DNA of 64,000 nt from Hydrogenispora ethanolica (GTDB lineage: Bacteria; Bacillota; UBA4882; UBA8346). Below, one piece after another: positions 24,705-34,731 of the stretch. The notes under the pieces are model-generated. The model was not told the DNA's origin. It made no database searches and saw only the letters and a list, made by a program, of their open reading frames with translations. The DNA lies in the NCBI RefSeq assembly GCF_004340685.1, contig NZ_SLUN01000034.1, positions 1 through 64,000 of the forward strand, in the 5' to 3' direction. Position 1 is the first letter of the stretch; every line of letters begins with the position of its first letter. The position numbers and the translations under genes were made by a program.

Positions 24705-24838
24705 CTAAAAGCGTTGTGATAAACCCTGTCCGAAGGCCAGGGTGAACACAAAAGCTCGGAGAAGCAAGGGATAAAGTCGGTTTCAATCGTTTTACAAGAC
24801 AATTTCCGGCTCGAAAGACTTTATTCCATGGTTTCTGA
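24705..24838 (+). repeat. Dispersed ~135-bp inverted-repeat element, copy A
   Basis: Left end CTAAAAGCGTTGTGATAAA, hairpin CCCTGTCCGAAGGCCAGGG, then GGATAAAGTC and a partner GACTTTATTCCATGG at the right end. It lies in the divergent gap between the esterase and the lipase-like gene. Its right terminal repeat is the most decayed of the well-matched copies. Confidence 0.85.
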
Positions 24839-24871
24839 GAGGTTCCGGTGACGCGAGAAGGGGATGGTATC

Positions 24872-26101
24872 ATGAACGGGCCGACGTTCCATCGGGAAGC
24901 TGTGGCGCAAATCGACCGGGAGCAGCTTCTGGAGTTCGGGCTTTCCGGGCAATGGGGAAACTTTTTGAGTCGCTTATTTGTGACGGATATCCTAAAATGG
25001 TTCCTGGGACAGACGCTGAAAACGATTCTCTATCCCAAAGTGGCATTTTGGAAGGTACGATACGCCTCCCAAAATGCCCGGGGGGCGGAGGCGATCCTTT
25101 CGGGCCTGGTCATTGTGCCGCTGGATGGGCTCAACCGGCCGGTTCCCGACACCTTGCTGGGATTCCAGCACGGGACGGTGCTGGAGAAGCGGCTCGCGCC
25201 GTCGACCTTCGATCTGAGCCGGCCCTTGGATTACCTTGAGGTTTTGATTGCCGCGGCGTACGCCATGGATGGGTATACGGTGGTCATCGCCGATTACCCG
25301 GGGTTGGGCGTGGATCCGGGCGACCATCCCTACATGAATGCCAAACCGTTGGCTGTCTCGGTCGCCGATCTGCTGGTCGCGGTGAAGAATCAGATCTGCG
25401 CCTCGAGCGGTTTTCCGAACCCTCGTCTGTTTCTGACCGGCTATTCCGAGGGCGGTTACGCGACGATGGCGGTGGCCCGGGAGCTTCAGTCCAACCGGAA
25501 ATATGCCGGCCCGCTCCGGGTCCTTGCCGCCGCTCCGCTGGCCGGGGCCTACGATCTTTCCGGAACCATGCGCGAGCTGATGTTGCAAAAGGCAGCCTAT
25601 GGGGACGGCTATTACCTGCCCATGACCATCCGCGGCCTGCATGCCTGCTACGGCGATGCCTACGGTGACGGCATCTTCACCGGGGCGAGGGCCTTGAAGC
25701 CGGAGTATCAATTCTTGTTTGACCTGGTGGATGGGTATCATCCGGTGGACGAAGTCCAAAAATATATGCCGCCGGTGCCACGGGAGATTCTCGCGCCGGC
25801 CTTCATCGCCCAGCTGGAGAATGAGCGCAGTGCAGCCTGCCGGGCCTTGCGGGAGAACGACCTCTATCACTGGACGCCGGAGATGCCGATGTACCTGTAT
25901 CACAGTCCCGATGACGACCGGGTGCCCTATGCCAACTCCCGGATCGCCAGCGCCAGCTTTATGCGGAGAAAAAGGATGATCCCGGTGGTGCCCACCTTTT
26001 CACTGCCGCTTCCCGGTTCGGAGCACGGCAAGGCCGCGCCGGTCTGTTTCCTGACGAGTTCGGTATGGCTGAAGCTGTTCCGGAAAGCGGCGAAAAACTA
26101 A
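24872..26101 (+). CDS. Lipase/secretory-lipase-like alpha/beta hydrolase
   Basis: This 409-residue alpha/beta hydrolase has its nucleophile in GYSEGG (Ser about 192), an acid in SPDDDRVP (Asp 347-349) and a histidine in GSEHGKAA (about 385). This arrangement and the long lid-like insertion resemble secretory lipases of the LIP family and related prolyl-peptidase-like proteins. No clear signal peptide is present, so a cytosolic or unconventional location is likely. ATG 24872 follows GAAGGGGATGG; an upstream GTG (24848) is less favoured. The substrate is not known. It stands alone, upstream of the Wadjet operon. Confidence 0.8.
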   Translation: MNGPTFHREAVAQIDREQLLEFGLSGQWGNFLSRLFVTDILKWFLGQTLKTILYPKVAFWKVRYASQNARGAEAILSGLVIVPLDGLNRPVPDTLLGFQHGTVLEKRLAPSTFDLSRPLDYLEVLIAAAYAMDGYTVVIADYPGLGVDPGDHPYMNAKPLAVSVADLLVAVKNQICASSGFPNPRLFLTGYSEGGYATMAVARELQSNRKYAGPLRVLAAAPLAGAYDLSGTMRELMLQKAAYGDGYYLPMTIRGLHACYGDAYGDGIFTGARALKPEYQFLFDLVDGYHPVDEVQKYMPPVPREILAPAFIAQLENERSAACRALRENDLYHWTPEMPMYLYHSPDDDRVPYANSRIASASFMRRKRMIPVVPTFSLPLPGSEHGKAAPVCFLTSSVWLKLFRKAAKN

Positions 26102-26270
26102 TCGCCTGTACATAGAGGAAAGTGATGACAAGTACCGAATTTTAAAAAAGAATGCGCGGACAGCGGATGCATGACGGAAAAACGTCGTTAAGTTGATATT
26201 TCCGGTCATCTCAACATTGTATCTATTTATCGAGCGGGTTGCCCGCGCGCTCGAAAAAGAAAGGACGGTC

Positions 26271-27791
26271 ATGAACGAACAGGATTTACGGCCCATCGTT
26301 GAAGCGACGTATCTGAACCGGGAAAATACTTGGCGCTACCGGGCGATCTTACATTATTGCTTTGCGCAGCATGAACGGCTGCATCATTATGTCTATCCGG
26401 AAGAGATTTATCAGCACCTGAAGGCAAGTCCGTTTTTTAGCGACTATAGTGAAGAACAGTTGCAACAGGACCTGAAACAACTGGTGGAATGGAAGAACCT
26501 GATTCCGCGCCAGGAAACCGGACGGGTGCAGACGATTGACGATTTTAAACGCAAGAAATTCCGTTACCAATGCACCCCTTATACCATTGAGATCGAACGG
26601 ATGATCGTTAAACTGCAACAACTGGGCGAAAGTTTCGGCGGCTCGTTGGAAGCCACGCTGTTTGAACGGTTGCTGATGGCGTTGACCCGGTTCCTCGAAC
26701 AGGGGATCGCCGCCGCTGGCGGGGAACTGAACCAGAGTTGGGAAGACTTGTACGGTTATTTCCGGAAGATGGTGCAGAATGCTTCGGATTATCTGGCGCA
26801 TTTGAAAAGCGATAAAGTGGAAGAACAGATGATGACCGAAGCGTTTGTCGCGTATAAAAATGCCTTTACCCAATATTTGCAGAATTTTGTCCTAAGCATG
26901 CAGCGGACTTCGTTCAAGATCGAAGCGCTTCTAAAAAAGGCCCCGCCGGAACGGCTGCGCCGCATCGCCGAGCGTCTGGCGGATTACCAGTTGAGCATCC
27001 CGCGTCTGGATGCTCAACCGAGCCGCGAAGAATGGGTAGAAAGCTATCTGGACAAGTATCAAAGCTTGGCGGAGTGGTTTTTGGGACGGTCGAATCATCC
27101 CAGCGAGCTGTCCTCGCTGCAAAATGAAACCACGGAGACCATCCGCCGGATCGCCCGTTTTGCCCAGCGGTTGGGCGAACGCAGTCAGGCGTTTCGCAGC
27201 CGGCGGCATGACTATTTGCATCTGGCCGGGTGGTTCGGACGTTTGGACGATATCCGCGAAGCCCATCAACTGGCGGCGCTGTTGTTCGGCCTGGCGCAAA
27301 CGCGCCACTTGTATGGCGGACAGCGGACCAGCGACGATCTGGACCGGCAAGTCTGGGAAGAACCTCCGACCATCGTCACCTTATTGCCGCGGATAGCCGG
27401 TTATCGCGAGAAGAGCCGTCCCGGCGCGGTCATCGATCGCAGCATTGTGAAACAGGAAGCGTTGCGTGAATATCTAATCCGGCAGCGCCGGAACGAGGCG
27501 TTGATCGATAGGTTGATTGTTGACAACCGGATCAACTTGGCAGATCTGGGCGAAATCGACACTTATGTGCGGAAAACCTTACTGGGCTGGATCGCCCGCT
27601 GTATGCAGAGCCGGGAGCGTTTTATCCAGACGGAGACCGGCCGGAAGATCCGGCTGATTGAAGATGGAAGCGGGCGGCGTATTGTCTTGCAATGCTCGGA
27701 CGGCGCCTTGGAGATGCCCAATTTTATCCTGGAGTTCATTGACGATAAGCGGGCGGTTCTTCCGATGAAGGCGGGTGAAGCCGGTGGCTGA
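26271..27791 (+). CDS. jetA: Wadjet JetA-type protein (DUF2397, TIGR02677)
   Basis: This 506-residue protein matches TIGR02677/DUF2397, the kleisin-like subunit of the SMC-type Wadjet (EptABCD) system that blocks plasmid maintenance. It is largely helical, with an N-terminal winged-helix-like segment (FAQHERLHHYVYPEEIYQHL) and Arg-rich helices such as ARFAQRLGERSQAFRSRRHDY. It starts with ATG at 26271 after AAAGGAC and overlaps the next gene by 17 bp. In characterised systems the JetABC complex extrudes DNA loops and, on sensing small circular DNA, activates the JetD nuclease. Function here is inferred from the complete gene set. Confidence 0.9.
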   Translation: MNEQDLRPIVEATYLNRENTWRYRAILHYCFAQHERLHHYVYPEEIYQHLKASPFFSDYSEEQLQQDLKQLVEWKNLIPRQETGRVQTIDDFKRKKFRYQCTPYTIEIERMIVKLQQLGESFGGSLEATLFERLLMALTRFLEQGIAAAGGELNQSWEDLYGYFRKMVQNASDYLAHLKSDKVEEQMMTEAFVAYKNAFTQYLQNFVLSMQRTSFKIEALLKKAPPERLRRIAERLADYQLSIPRLDAQPSREEWVESYLDKYQSLAEWFLGRSNHPSELSSLQNETTETIRRIARFAQRLGERSQAFRSRRHDYLHLAGWFGRLDDIREAHQLAALLFGLAQTRHLYGGQRTSDDLDRQVWEEPPTIVTLLPRIAGYREKSRPGAVIDRSIVKQEALREYLIRQRRNEALIDRLIVDNRINLADLGEIDTYVRKTLLGWIARCMQSRERFIQTETGRKIRLIEDGSGRRIVLQCSDGALEMPNFILEFIDDKRAVLPMKAGEAGG

Positions 27792-28959
27792 AGAGAACGG
27801 TTTAGCATTTGACGATGGCGCACAGGAGGCATTGACGCTCCTTTTGGAGCATTATTGGATTTTCCGTGAGGAACAGCCGGAGCAGTATCATCTGATCCGT
27901 CAGTATGAACCGATCTTGCGCCCCTATTTATTTGAGAAATGCGGCTGGCGGTTGATTCAAAACCCGCAGTTTTATAAGTTGGAAAAGATCCCCTCCGAGC
28001 CGGAGCCATGGATGGGAATCTCCGATTTTCAGCAGCCGCGCGACTACGCCTTGCTCTGTTGCATCCTGGCTTTCCTGGAGGAGAAAAGCGTGGATGAACA
28101 GTTCCTCTTAAGCGACTTGTGTGAAAGCATCCTGGCTTTATACCCCCATGAAGTAGAGGCGGGTGAACGGTTAAACTGGGAAAATTACGAGCACCGGCGT
28201 TCGTTGGTCCGGGCGTTGCGATTCGCGGCTGAGGCCGGACTGGTACGTTTGGTGGATGGCGACGGCGAGCAGTTTGCCATGCGCCGCGACAGCGAGGCGC
28301 TTTATGAAGCGACGCTGATGGCCCGCTATTTCTTGCGTTCCTATCCCAAGGATCTGCACCAGTATCAGAGCCTGCAGGATCTGCAATCCGCCGAACATTT
28401 CGATGAGGAGGCGGCCACCGGAACGGGGCGTCGCGTTCGGGTATACCGTCAATTGTTGTTGACGCCCGCTTATAACGCCGCCGATGGCCGGCCCGAGGAC
28501 TTTATCTACTTGCGCTCCATGCATAAACGCCTCCGGGATGAGCTGGAAAGCCGTACCGGCCTTCAATTCGAATTGTATAAGGATTGCGCGATGCTCACCA
28601 GCCCGGAAAGGATCAATTGGTGCAAGCAGGTCTTTCCGTTCCATCAAAACGGGATCCATGCCGTCATCCTCCATTTTGCCCGGTGGTGCCGGGATGAACG
28701 GCAGGCCGCTCCGGACTGGCGCGGCGTCTATACTCCGGTGGAGTTGGAGCGGATGGTTGACCAATGCCGCAACCGGTACGGATCCGGTTGGACCAAGGAA
28801 TACCGGGAACTGGGGTTAAGTAAATTAGCGGCGGCTCTGACCGAAGAACTGATCGCTTGGAAGATGGCCGTGGCCGATCCCGAGACCAAGCTGATTGAGT
28901 TGCGGCCACCGTTTTGGCGTCTGGAGGGGCGTTATCCGGACAACTACAGTGAGAAATGA
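27775..28959 (+). CDS. jetB: Wadjet JetB-type protein (DUF2398, TIGR02678)
   Basis: This 394-residue protein matches TIGR02678/DUF2398, the KITE-like winged-helix subunit of the four-gene system. RQYEPILRPYLFEKCGWRL and the following LEKIPSEPEPWMG are typical for the family's N-terminal part. The start is taken as GTG 27775, overlapping jetA; GTG 27784 is an alternative with better spacing to AAGG. The gap of 122 bp to jetC holds a bulged inverted repeat (28984-29038). The subunit is expected to bridge the kleisin and the SMC-like ATPase. Confidence 0.9.
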   Translation: MKPVAEENGLAFDDGAQEALTLLLEHYWIFREEQPEQYHLIRQYEPILRPYLFEKCGWRLIQNPQFYKLEKIPSEPEPWMGISDFQQPRDYALLCCILAFLEEKSVDEQFLLSDLCESILALYPHEVEAGERLNWENYEHRRSLVRALRFAAEAGLVRLVDGDGEQFAMRRDSEALYEATLMARYFLRSYPKDLHQYQSLQDLQSAEHFDEEAATGTGRRVRVYRQLLLTPAYNAADGRPEDFIYLRSMHKRLRDELESRTGLQFELYKDCAMLTSPERINWCKQVFPFHQNGIHAVILHFARWCRDERQAAPDWRGVYTPVELERMVDQCRNRYGSGWTKEYRELGLSKLAAALTEELIAWKMAVADPETKLIELRPPFWRLEGRYPDNYSEK

Positions 28960-28983
28960 GAAGTGAGAAGCGGGATGCGAGAT

Positions 28984-29038
28984 GGGAGAGACGGGAAAAT
29001 TCATTGTGCTTCATAGGCTGCTTTGTTTTCCGTCTCCC
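28984..29038 (+). other. Intra-operon hairpin between jetB and jetC
   Basis: GGGAGAGACGGGAAAA pairs with TTTTCCGTCTCCC with two single-base bulges and a 26-nt loop. It may tune the relative expression of the ATPase subunit. Confidence 0.5.
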
Positions 29039-29081
29039 GTTTCCAACTTTTAAAGATTTAAGGATGTGAAACGAAAGTTTA

Positions 29082-32000
29082 ATGGATAATCCTGTAAATA
29101 ATAAGTGGCGGTTAAACCGCGCCGGTTTTTTGAATTACTGGTATTATGACGACGAGGAATTTGATTTCGCCGCTGGCCGGTTGTTGCTCCGGGGGAGTAA
29201 CGGTTCGGGGAAATCAGTCACCATGCAGAGTCTAATCACGGTGCTGCTGGACGGCGTCAAAAGCCCCGACCGCTTGGACAGCTTTGGTTCAAGGTCGCGG
29301 CGGATCGAGGACTACTTGCTGGGTGAAAAGGAGCTCGTGGGCCGCGACGAGCGGACGGGTTACTTATATCTTGAGTATAAGCGGGAGCATACCGAGCAAT
29401 ACCTGACGACCGGCATTGGACTGCAGGCGCGGCGGAACGGCGGCCTGGACTTTTGGGGGTTTGTGATCACGGACAACCGGCGGATCAAGATCGATCTGTT
29501 CCTTTATAAACCGGAGATCAATCCCGAAGACGGTTCCGAACAACGGATCCCACTGACCCGCGCCGAGCTGGAGCGGTCCGTCGACAGCGGCGGTCAGGTG
29601 GTCCGTTCCCAAAAGGAATATATGGAACTGGTCAACCGCTATATCTTCGGCTTTGAGACGATTGAGCAATATCAGGAACTGATGAAATTGCTCATCCAGT
29701 TGCGCAGCCCGAAATTGTCCAAGGATTTTAAACCCAGCGTCATTTATGAGATTCTCAACGAGTCCCTGCCGTCGCTATCCGATGAGGAACTGCGCCCGTT
29801 ATCGGAGACGATTGAAAGCATGGAACGGACCAAGCTCCAAATTGAACAGTTGGAACGGGACAACCAGGCCTTGGGACGTTTATGCCGCCAGTATGATCAA
29901 TACAACCGGTATGTACTATTCGAAAAGGCGGAATTGGCGCAAAAGACCAAGCAACGCCTGGCGCGGCTGGAGCGCGAGACCGGAGATTTAAGCCGCGCGC
30001 TGGAAGATCAACGTTTGCGTTTGGCCGCCGAACAACGGCGCCAGAGCGAACTGGAGCAGGAATTGAACGTGTTGCAGCGGGAAAAGGTAGAGCTGGAACA
30101 GCACGACGTATTTCGGGCGGAACAACAGAAACAGGAACGGGAACGGCAGTTGGAGCAGGTCCTAACTGCCCGGCGGGATAAGGCTGGCCAGCTGGCGGCC
30201 AAAGAACGCCGGGAAAACGAAGAACGGCAACTGGCGCGCAAGTATGAACAGGGGGTTGCCGAAGGCCGGACCCGGGCGAATGAGCTTTTGCAGGAATTGG
30301 CCGACGCCGCCGTTGAAGCCGGCTTTGACGAGCATGCCGTGTTGGCGCGCGCCTTTTCCGAGCACAATCCGGCCTTTTCTTTTACGGCATGGCGGCAAAA
30401 CGTCAAGCGGCATCTGGAAAAGCTGGAAGCGGTACTGGCGGCGCTGCGGCTGCAGGCCGAAAAGCGTCAACTGCGCGAACGGATCGAGCAGGAATTGGGC
30501 GAAGAACGCCGCTTGCTTGACGGATACCGCGCTGAGCACCGCCGGTTGGAACAGCGCTTCGTTGAATGCCGCGACCAGCTGTTGGCGGATTTTTATCAGT
30601 GGCGGCAGCAACATTCCGAAGCGCTTCCCATGGAACAGGAGGAATTGCGCCAAGTGGCCCAGGCGTTCCAAGGGTTGTACGAGGGGCGCGCTTGGAGTGA
30701 TGTGAAAGCCCCGGTCGAAACGGCTTATGGCAGGCGGATTACCGCAATCAACCAGGAGTTGGGTCTGGCTAACGCCAAAATCAAACAGTTGGAAGAGCGG
30801 GAGCGCGCTTTGAACGGAGAACTTGCCGAGTGGCAGCGCAAGCCGGACCCGGAGCCGGACCGCCTGGCGGATAATCAGGCGACGCGCAGTCTGCTTACAG
30901 AACGGGGCATTCCCTATCTGCCATTGTATGCGGCTGTGGAATTTCAGCCGCAGGTCCCGCCGGAACTGCGGGAGCGCATCGAGGCCGCTCTGACCGAGAT
31001 GGGGCTGCTCGACGCGCTGATTGTTCCCGGAGACCAGTTAAAGCGCATTCCGGCTGGCGACACCTATGGCGCGCTGATTCATCCCAATCCGCAGATCATG
31101 GCGGCGACATTGGCGGATTATCTTTATCCCACGCCGGACGGCCAAGGGGTGACTGCGGCGGATATCGATGCGGCGCTCCGGAGCGTTCTGGTGGAGGAAA
31201 AGGCGGCCTGGACGGAAACAGCGCCGGGCGGGGCGGACTGTCCGGTCTTGGTCGCCGCGGACGGCGTTTATCACAGCGCGATTTTGAGCGGACGCGCGCC
31301 GCGCCGCCAAGCGGCGCTATACATCGGTAGCCAGGCGCGCCAGGAATACCGCCGGGAGCAAATGGCCCGCCTCGAACAACAGCTGGCTGAATTGGGAGAG
31401 GAGCAGGAAAATCTTTATGCCGTCTGCACCGAGCTGCGAAAACATCTGGCGCAGGCAGGCCGGGCCATGGAGGAGTTCCTGGCTGAAAGAGAGATTCGGG
31501 AAATCTACCATGCCAAACAGGCGGTGCTGGCGGAGATCGGCCGGCAGGAACAACGGGTTGAACAGGTTGATGCCCGCTTGCGGGCGGTTGCCGCCGAGTT
31601 GCAGGCCTTGCGCGGGCAGCTCCAAACGCTCGGCGCCGGCTTGAAATTACCGCTCCACGAAGCCGACTATCAGACGGCGCGGCAGGCCATGGGAGAATAT
31701 CAGCATCACTTGCATGAACTGGAATTGGCCTGGCGCGATTATCAGAATCATGACATCAATGCCGGCCAGTGCCGCGAACGGTTGATGGAACTCGCCGCGG
31801 ACGTGGACGGATTGAAAGGGGAACTGTTGGTCCTGGACGATCGGATCGCCGGCTTGCGACTGGAGATTGACCAAATCGTCAGCCGTTTGCAGGAAATGGG
31901 AGCGGATGAACTGTGGGAACGGGCGCATAAGGTCGCCAAGCGGCTGGAAGAGATTCCGCGGGAAAGCAGAGAGCTTTCCCAGACTATAGCCAGGCTCGAG

Positions 32001-33308
32001 ACGGGAATGAAAACGGATGGAACCAGGATGTCGCAAGCTTTGGCGAAGATCGGTTTTTATGAACGGCTCAGCCAATGCTGGCAACAAGTCTGCGCTGATG
32101 AGCTGCGTCTGGGACTGGTTTATCCCGGCGATCAGCCGTTACCGGAGCTGAATGATATTCTGCAACAACAAGAGAAACTGCTCAAACAGGATAAATTGGA
32201 TCGGCTGGCGGTGACCGAACGGCTGATCGAACGGTTTCATATCGAAAATAACGTGCTCATGGAGTATCGGATGCAGCTGGAACCGGTTATAGGACAATTC
32301 GGGGAGCCGCCTCAACTGCCGGAAGAGGCTGAGCCTGATGACAGTATGGTCAGCGAATTGGAAAAATTGCAGGAAAAAGCGCAACGCCAGATCATTACCT
32401 TGGATTACGACGGTCGAAGGCAGAATCCATACCAGATGCAAAAAGTATTGGAGACGCAGATTACCGAGCAAAAATCGATTCTCTCCGATAAAGACAAAGA
32501 ACTGTATGAAGAAGTGATCATGAACAGCATCGGGCGGATTATCAGTCGCCGCATCCAGGCCGCTCAGCAATGGGTGGCGGATATGAATGAACTGATGGGA
32601 CAGCGCGACAATTCCAGCGGCTTACGGTTTAAACTGGAATGGAAAGCCCGGCTGGCGGAGCAGGAGGAAGAGTTGGACATTCAGGATCTGGTCCGGCTTT
32701 TGCACGCTGATCCGGCATTATTGCGCGAAGATGACCTCCAGAAGATCGTGCGGCATTTTCAGAGCCGTATTGAACGCGCCAAACGGGCGAGCGAGGGGAT
32801 GACCGGCGCGGAGAATGCGCTCACCTTTCAGCGGGCAGTCCGGGAGGTGCTGGACTATCGACTCTGGTTTCAATTTAAGCTCTTATATGAACAGTCCGGG
32901 ATTGCCTGGCGTGAGCTGACAGACAAGATGTTTTTCAAGTTCAGCGGCGGCGAAAAGGCGATGGCCATGTATATCCCGTTGTTTTCCGCGGCATACTCGC
33001 GCTATCAGGAAGCGCGGCCGGACGCACCGTATATCATCACCTTGGATGAGGCTTTCGCCGGCGTGGATGAGAACAATATCCGCGACACCTTCGCCCTGGT
33101 TGAGCAGTTGGGCTTCAACTATATCCTGAATTCGCAGGCGTTGTGGGGCGATTATGACGTGGTGCCGTCATTGTCGGTATGCGAATTGATTCGTCCGAAA
33201 AACGCTCCCTATGTCACGGTGGTCCGCTATCATTGGAACGGGCGGGTCCGGTCTCTGATGCCCGAGGCCGTTCCGGAAGAGTTGGTCGCCGCCGCGGCTG
33301 AACCGTGA
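29082..33308 (+). CDS. jetC: Wadjet JetC-type SMC-like ATPase (TIGR02680)
   Basis: This 1408-residue SMC/Rad50-like ATPase is the motor of the Wadjet system. The Walker A GSNGSGKS is at residues 38-45, long heptad-rich coiled coil covers about 270-1230 with a hinge-like globular region around 560-760, and the C-terminal head has the ABC signature FSGGEKAM at 1287 and Walker B ITLDEAFAGVD near 1318-1328. TIGR02680 is the family partner of TIGR02677-02679. Length and layout are normal and the ORF is intact. The ribosome site is weak (AAGGATGTGAAACG). Its TGA overlaps the GTG of jetD, a sign of translational coupling. Confidence 0.93.
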   Translation: MDNPVNNKWRLNRAGFLNYWYYDDEEFDFAAGRLLLRGSNGSGKSVTMQSLITVLLDGVKSPDRLDSFGSRSRRIEDYLLGEKELVGRDERTGYLYLEYKREHTEQYLTTGIGLQARRNGGLDFWGFVITDNRRIKIDLFLYKPEINPEDGSEQRIPLTRAELERSVDSGGQVVRSQKEYMELVNRYIFGFETIEQYQELMKLLIQLRSPKLSKDFKPSVIYEILNESLPSLSDEELRPLSETIESMERTKLQIEQLERDNQALGRLCRQYDQYNRYVLFEKAELAQKTKQRLARLERETGDLSRALEDQRLRLAAEQRRQSELEQELNVLQREKVELEQHDVFRAEQQKQERERQLEQVLTARRDKAGQLAAKERRENEERQLARKYEQGVAEGRTRANELLQELADAAVEAGFDEHAVLARAFSEHNPAFSFTAWRQNVKRHLEKLEAVLAALRLQAEKRQLRERIEQELGEERRLLDGYRAEHRRLEQRFVECRDQLLADFYQWRQQHSEALPMEQEELRQVAQAFQGLYEGRAWSDVKAPVETAYGRRITAINQELGLANAKIKQLEERERALNGELAEWQRKPDPEPDRLADNQATRSLLTERGIPYLPLYAAVEFQPQVPPELRERIEAALTEMGLLDALIVPGDQLKRIPAGDTYGALIHPNPQIMAATLADYLYPTPDGQGVTAADIDAALRSVLVEEKAAWTETAPGGADCPVLVAADGVYHSAILSGRAPRRQAALYIGSQARQEYRREQMARLEQQLAELGEEQENLYAVCTELRKHLAQAGRAMEEFLAEREIREIYHAKQAVLAEIGRQEQRVEQVDARLRAVAAELQALRGQLQTLGAGLKLPLHEADYQTARQAMGEYQHHLHELELAWRDYQNHDINAGQCRERLMELAADVDGLKGELLVLDDRIAGLRLEIDQIVSRLQEMGADELWERAHKVAKRLEEIPRESRELSQTIARLETGMKTDGTRMSQALAKIGFYERLSQCWQQVCADELRLGLVYPGDQPLPELNDILQQQEKLLKQDKLDRLAVTERLIERFHIENNVLMEYRMQLEPVIGQFGEPPQLPEEAEPDDSMVSELEKLQEKAQRQIITLDYDGRRQNPYQMQKVLETQITEQKSILSDKDKELYEEVIMNSIGRIISRRIQAAQQWVADMNELMGQRDNSSGLRFKLEWKARLAEQEEELDIQDLVRLLHADPALLREDDLQKIVRHFQSRIERAKRASEGMTGAENALTFQRAVREVLDYRLWFQFKLLYEQSGIAWRELTDKMFFKFSGGEKAMAMYIPLFSAAYSRYQEARPDAPYIITLDEAFAGVDENNIRDTFALVEQLGFNYILNSQALWGDYDVVPSLSVCELIRPKNAPYVTVVRYHWNGRVRSLMPEAVPEELVAAAAEP

Positions 33309-34684
33309 GCGAGTGGGAAGTGGAGATCATGAGCGAACCGCCGGAGGAACTTTTACCGCAAGCGGTGGCCTATTTCCGCTCCCATCCGGGTTTTAAGAGG
33401 CTGCTCGACGGATTGGCGGAAAAATATTGCAAACTTGGCAGACTGGGCGGCGTTGTCGCGCTGGAAGATTTAAGCCATGAAGAACAGACGACGCTGGAGG
33501 CTTTCTTCCGGCGGCCGCTGCCCGGAAAGCAGTTGCGTTTTCCCGCCGGCCAATTTGGGCGACTTTTGGCCGAGACCCGGTTTGACGGATTGGATCCTGT
33601 GGCGCTGTTGGCCGCATGGCGCGGCGGCGAATTGGTCACCCGCCAGGAGCGGCGCGACTGCGCCGAACAAGCGCGGCAAATGGAACTTCGTCAACTGCTG
33701 GCGGAGTTCCCGGCTCCAACCTGCCAGGCATGGCTACAGGCGGCATTGGATAAGGAACCGGATACGCGGCTGGTGCAACGGGCTCTCGTCACGGATCGCG
33801 ATTTTGCCCGAAATATGGCCGCGGCTTTACGCGCGCTCACCAATTTACCCGAAAGGTACCAACGTTTACCGGTCTTTGCTCGGAATATTTGCGGTGATCC
33901 CCATGGGCTGGATATGGACCGTGGCGCCGGGAAGCTGTTCTTAGAAGGCCTGCGTTTCCTCCGGGTCCGGGCGGGGGGAAATATTGGGGAGGCCAGTGCG
34001 CTTTCGGCCGTGGAAGAACGCAATGAGCTGTTATACCATTTTAAACTGCTCCGCGACGATCTGCTGAACTTTGCGACCTGTTTCGGTTTTGCCGCTTATG
34101 CGGGGAATGGGCAAGAGATTTCATACTGGCGGATGGCGTCCGAGGCGCAGGCGCCTTTGAACGTGCCGTTGCGCGAGATTGCCCGGGTAACCGCTTTGGG
34201 CCCGTGCGCCGGACCGAGCGAATTCCTGCCGGAGCGCAGCCGGTATGATGTTTTTATCGTGGAAAACTCCGGCGTGTTTTCGGCGCTGCTGGACGAAGGC
34301 GCTTCTTTTCAGCCATTGCTCATCTGTTTGCACGGGCAATTCAAATTAGCCTCCTGGGCGCTGCTGGATCGTCTGGCGCGGAGCGGCGCGGTCTTCCATT
34401 ACTCCGGCGACTTTGATCCGGAAGGTTTGCAGATGGCGGAGAAGCTTTTGCTGCGTTATCCGGATCGGGTGCGCCTTTGGCATATGACGGAAGCCGATTA
34501 TTGGCTAGCGTGTCCAGCCGCGCCGCTGGATGAAGCGCGCCTCCAAAAACTCGCCTCCATCAGGACTCCGGAGTTGAGCCATTTGGCCGGCGTGATTGCG
34601 GAAAAACGGTCCGCTGCTTATCAAGAAGGAATCTTGGAACTCTTGGCGCAAGATATCAAGCGCCCGCTTTCCGCCAGCAAGTGA
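33305..34684 (+). CDS. jetD: Wadjet JetD-type TOPRIM nuclease (DUF2399, TIGR02679)
   Basis: This 459-residue protein matches TIGR02679, with an N-terminal DUF3323-type region and a C-terminal DUF2399 domain related to the TOPRIM fold of topoisomerase VI. The metal-binding GDFDPEG lies at about residues 368-374, preceded by a conserved acidic stretch VENSGVFSALLDE. JetD homologues cut closed-circular plasmid DNA after activation by JetABC. The GTG start overlaps the jetC stop (GTGA); an internal ATG at 33329 is an alternative. All motifs appear intact, so the system is probably functional. Confidence 0.9.
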   Translation: MSEWEVEIMSEPPEELLPQAVAYFRSHPGFKRLLDGLAEKYCKLGRLGGVVALEDLSHEEQTTLEAFFRRPLPGKQLRFPAGQFGRLLAETRFDGLDPVALLAAWRGGELVTRQERRDCAEQARQMELRQLLAEFPAPTCQAWLQAALDKEPDTRLVQRALVTDRDFARNMAAALRALTNLPERYQRLPVFARNICGDPHGLDMDRGAGKLFLEGLRFLRVRAGGNIGEASALSAVEERNELLYHFKLLRDDLLNFATCFGFAAYAGNGQEISYWRMASEAQAPLNVPLREIARVTALGPCAGPSEFLPERSRYDVFIVENSGVFSALLDEGASFQPLLICLHGQFKLASWALLDRLARSGAVFHYSGDFDPEGLQMAEKLLLRYPDRVRLWHMTEADYWLACPAAPLDEARLQKLASIRTPELSHLAGVIAEKRSAAYQEGILELLAQDIKRPLSASK

Positions 34685-34731
34685 GATGCTACCTATGCAT
34701 CCCAGTACTACATCGGAATAATGGTTATAAA

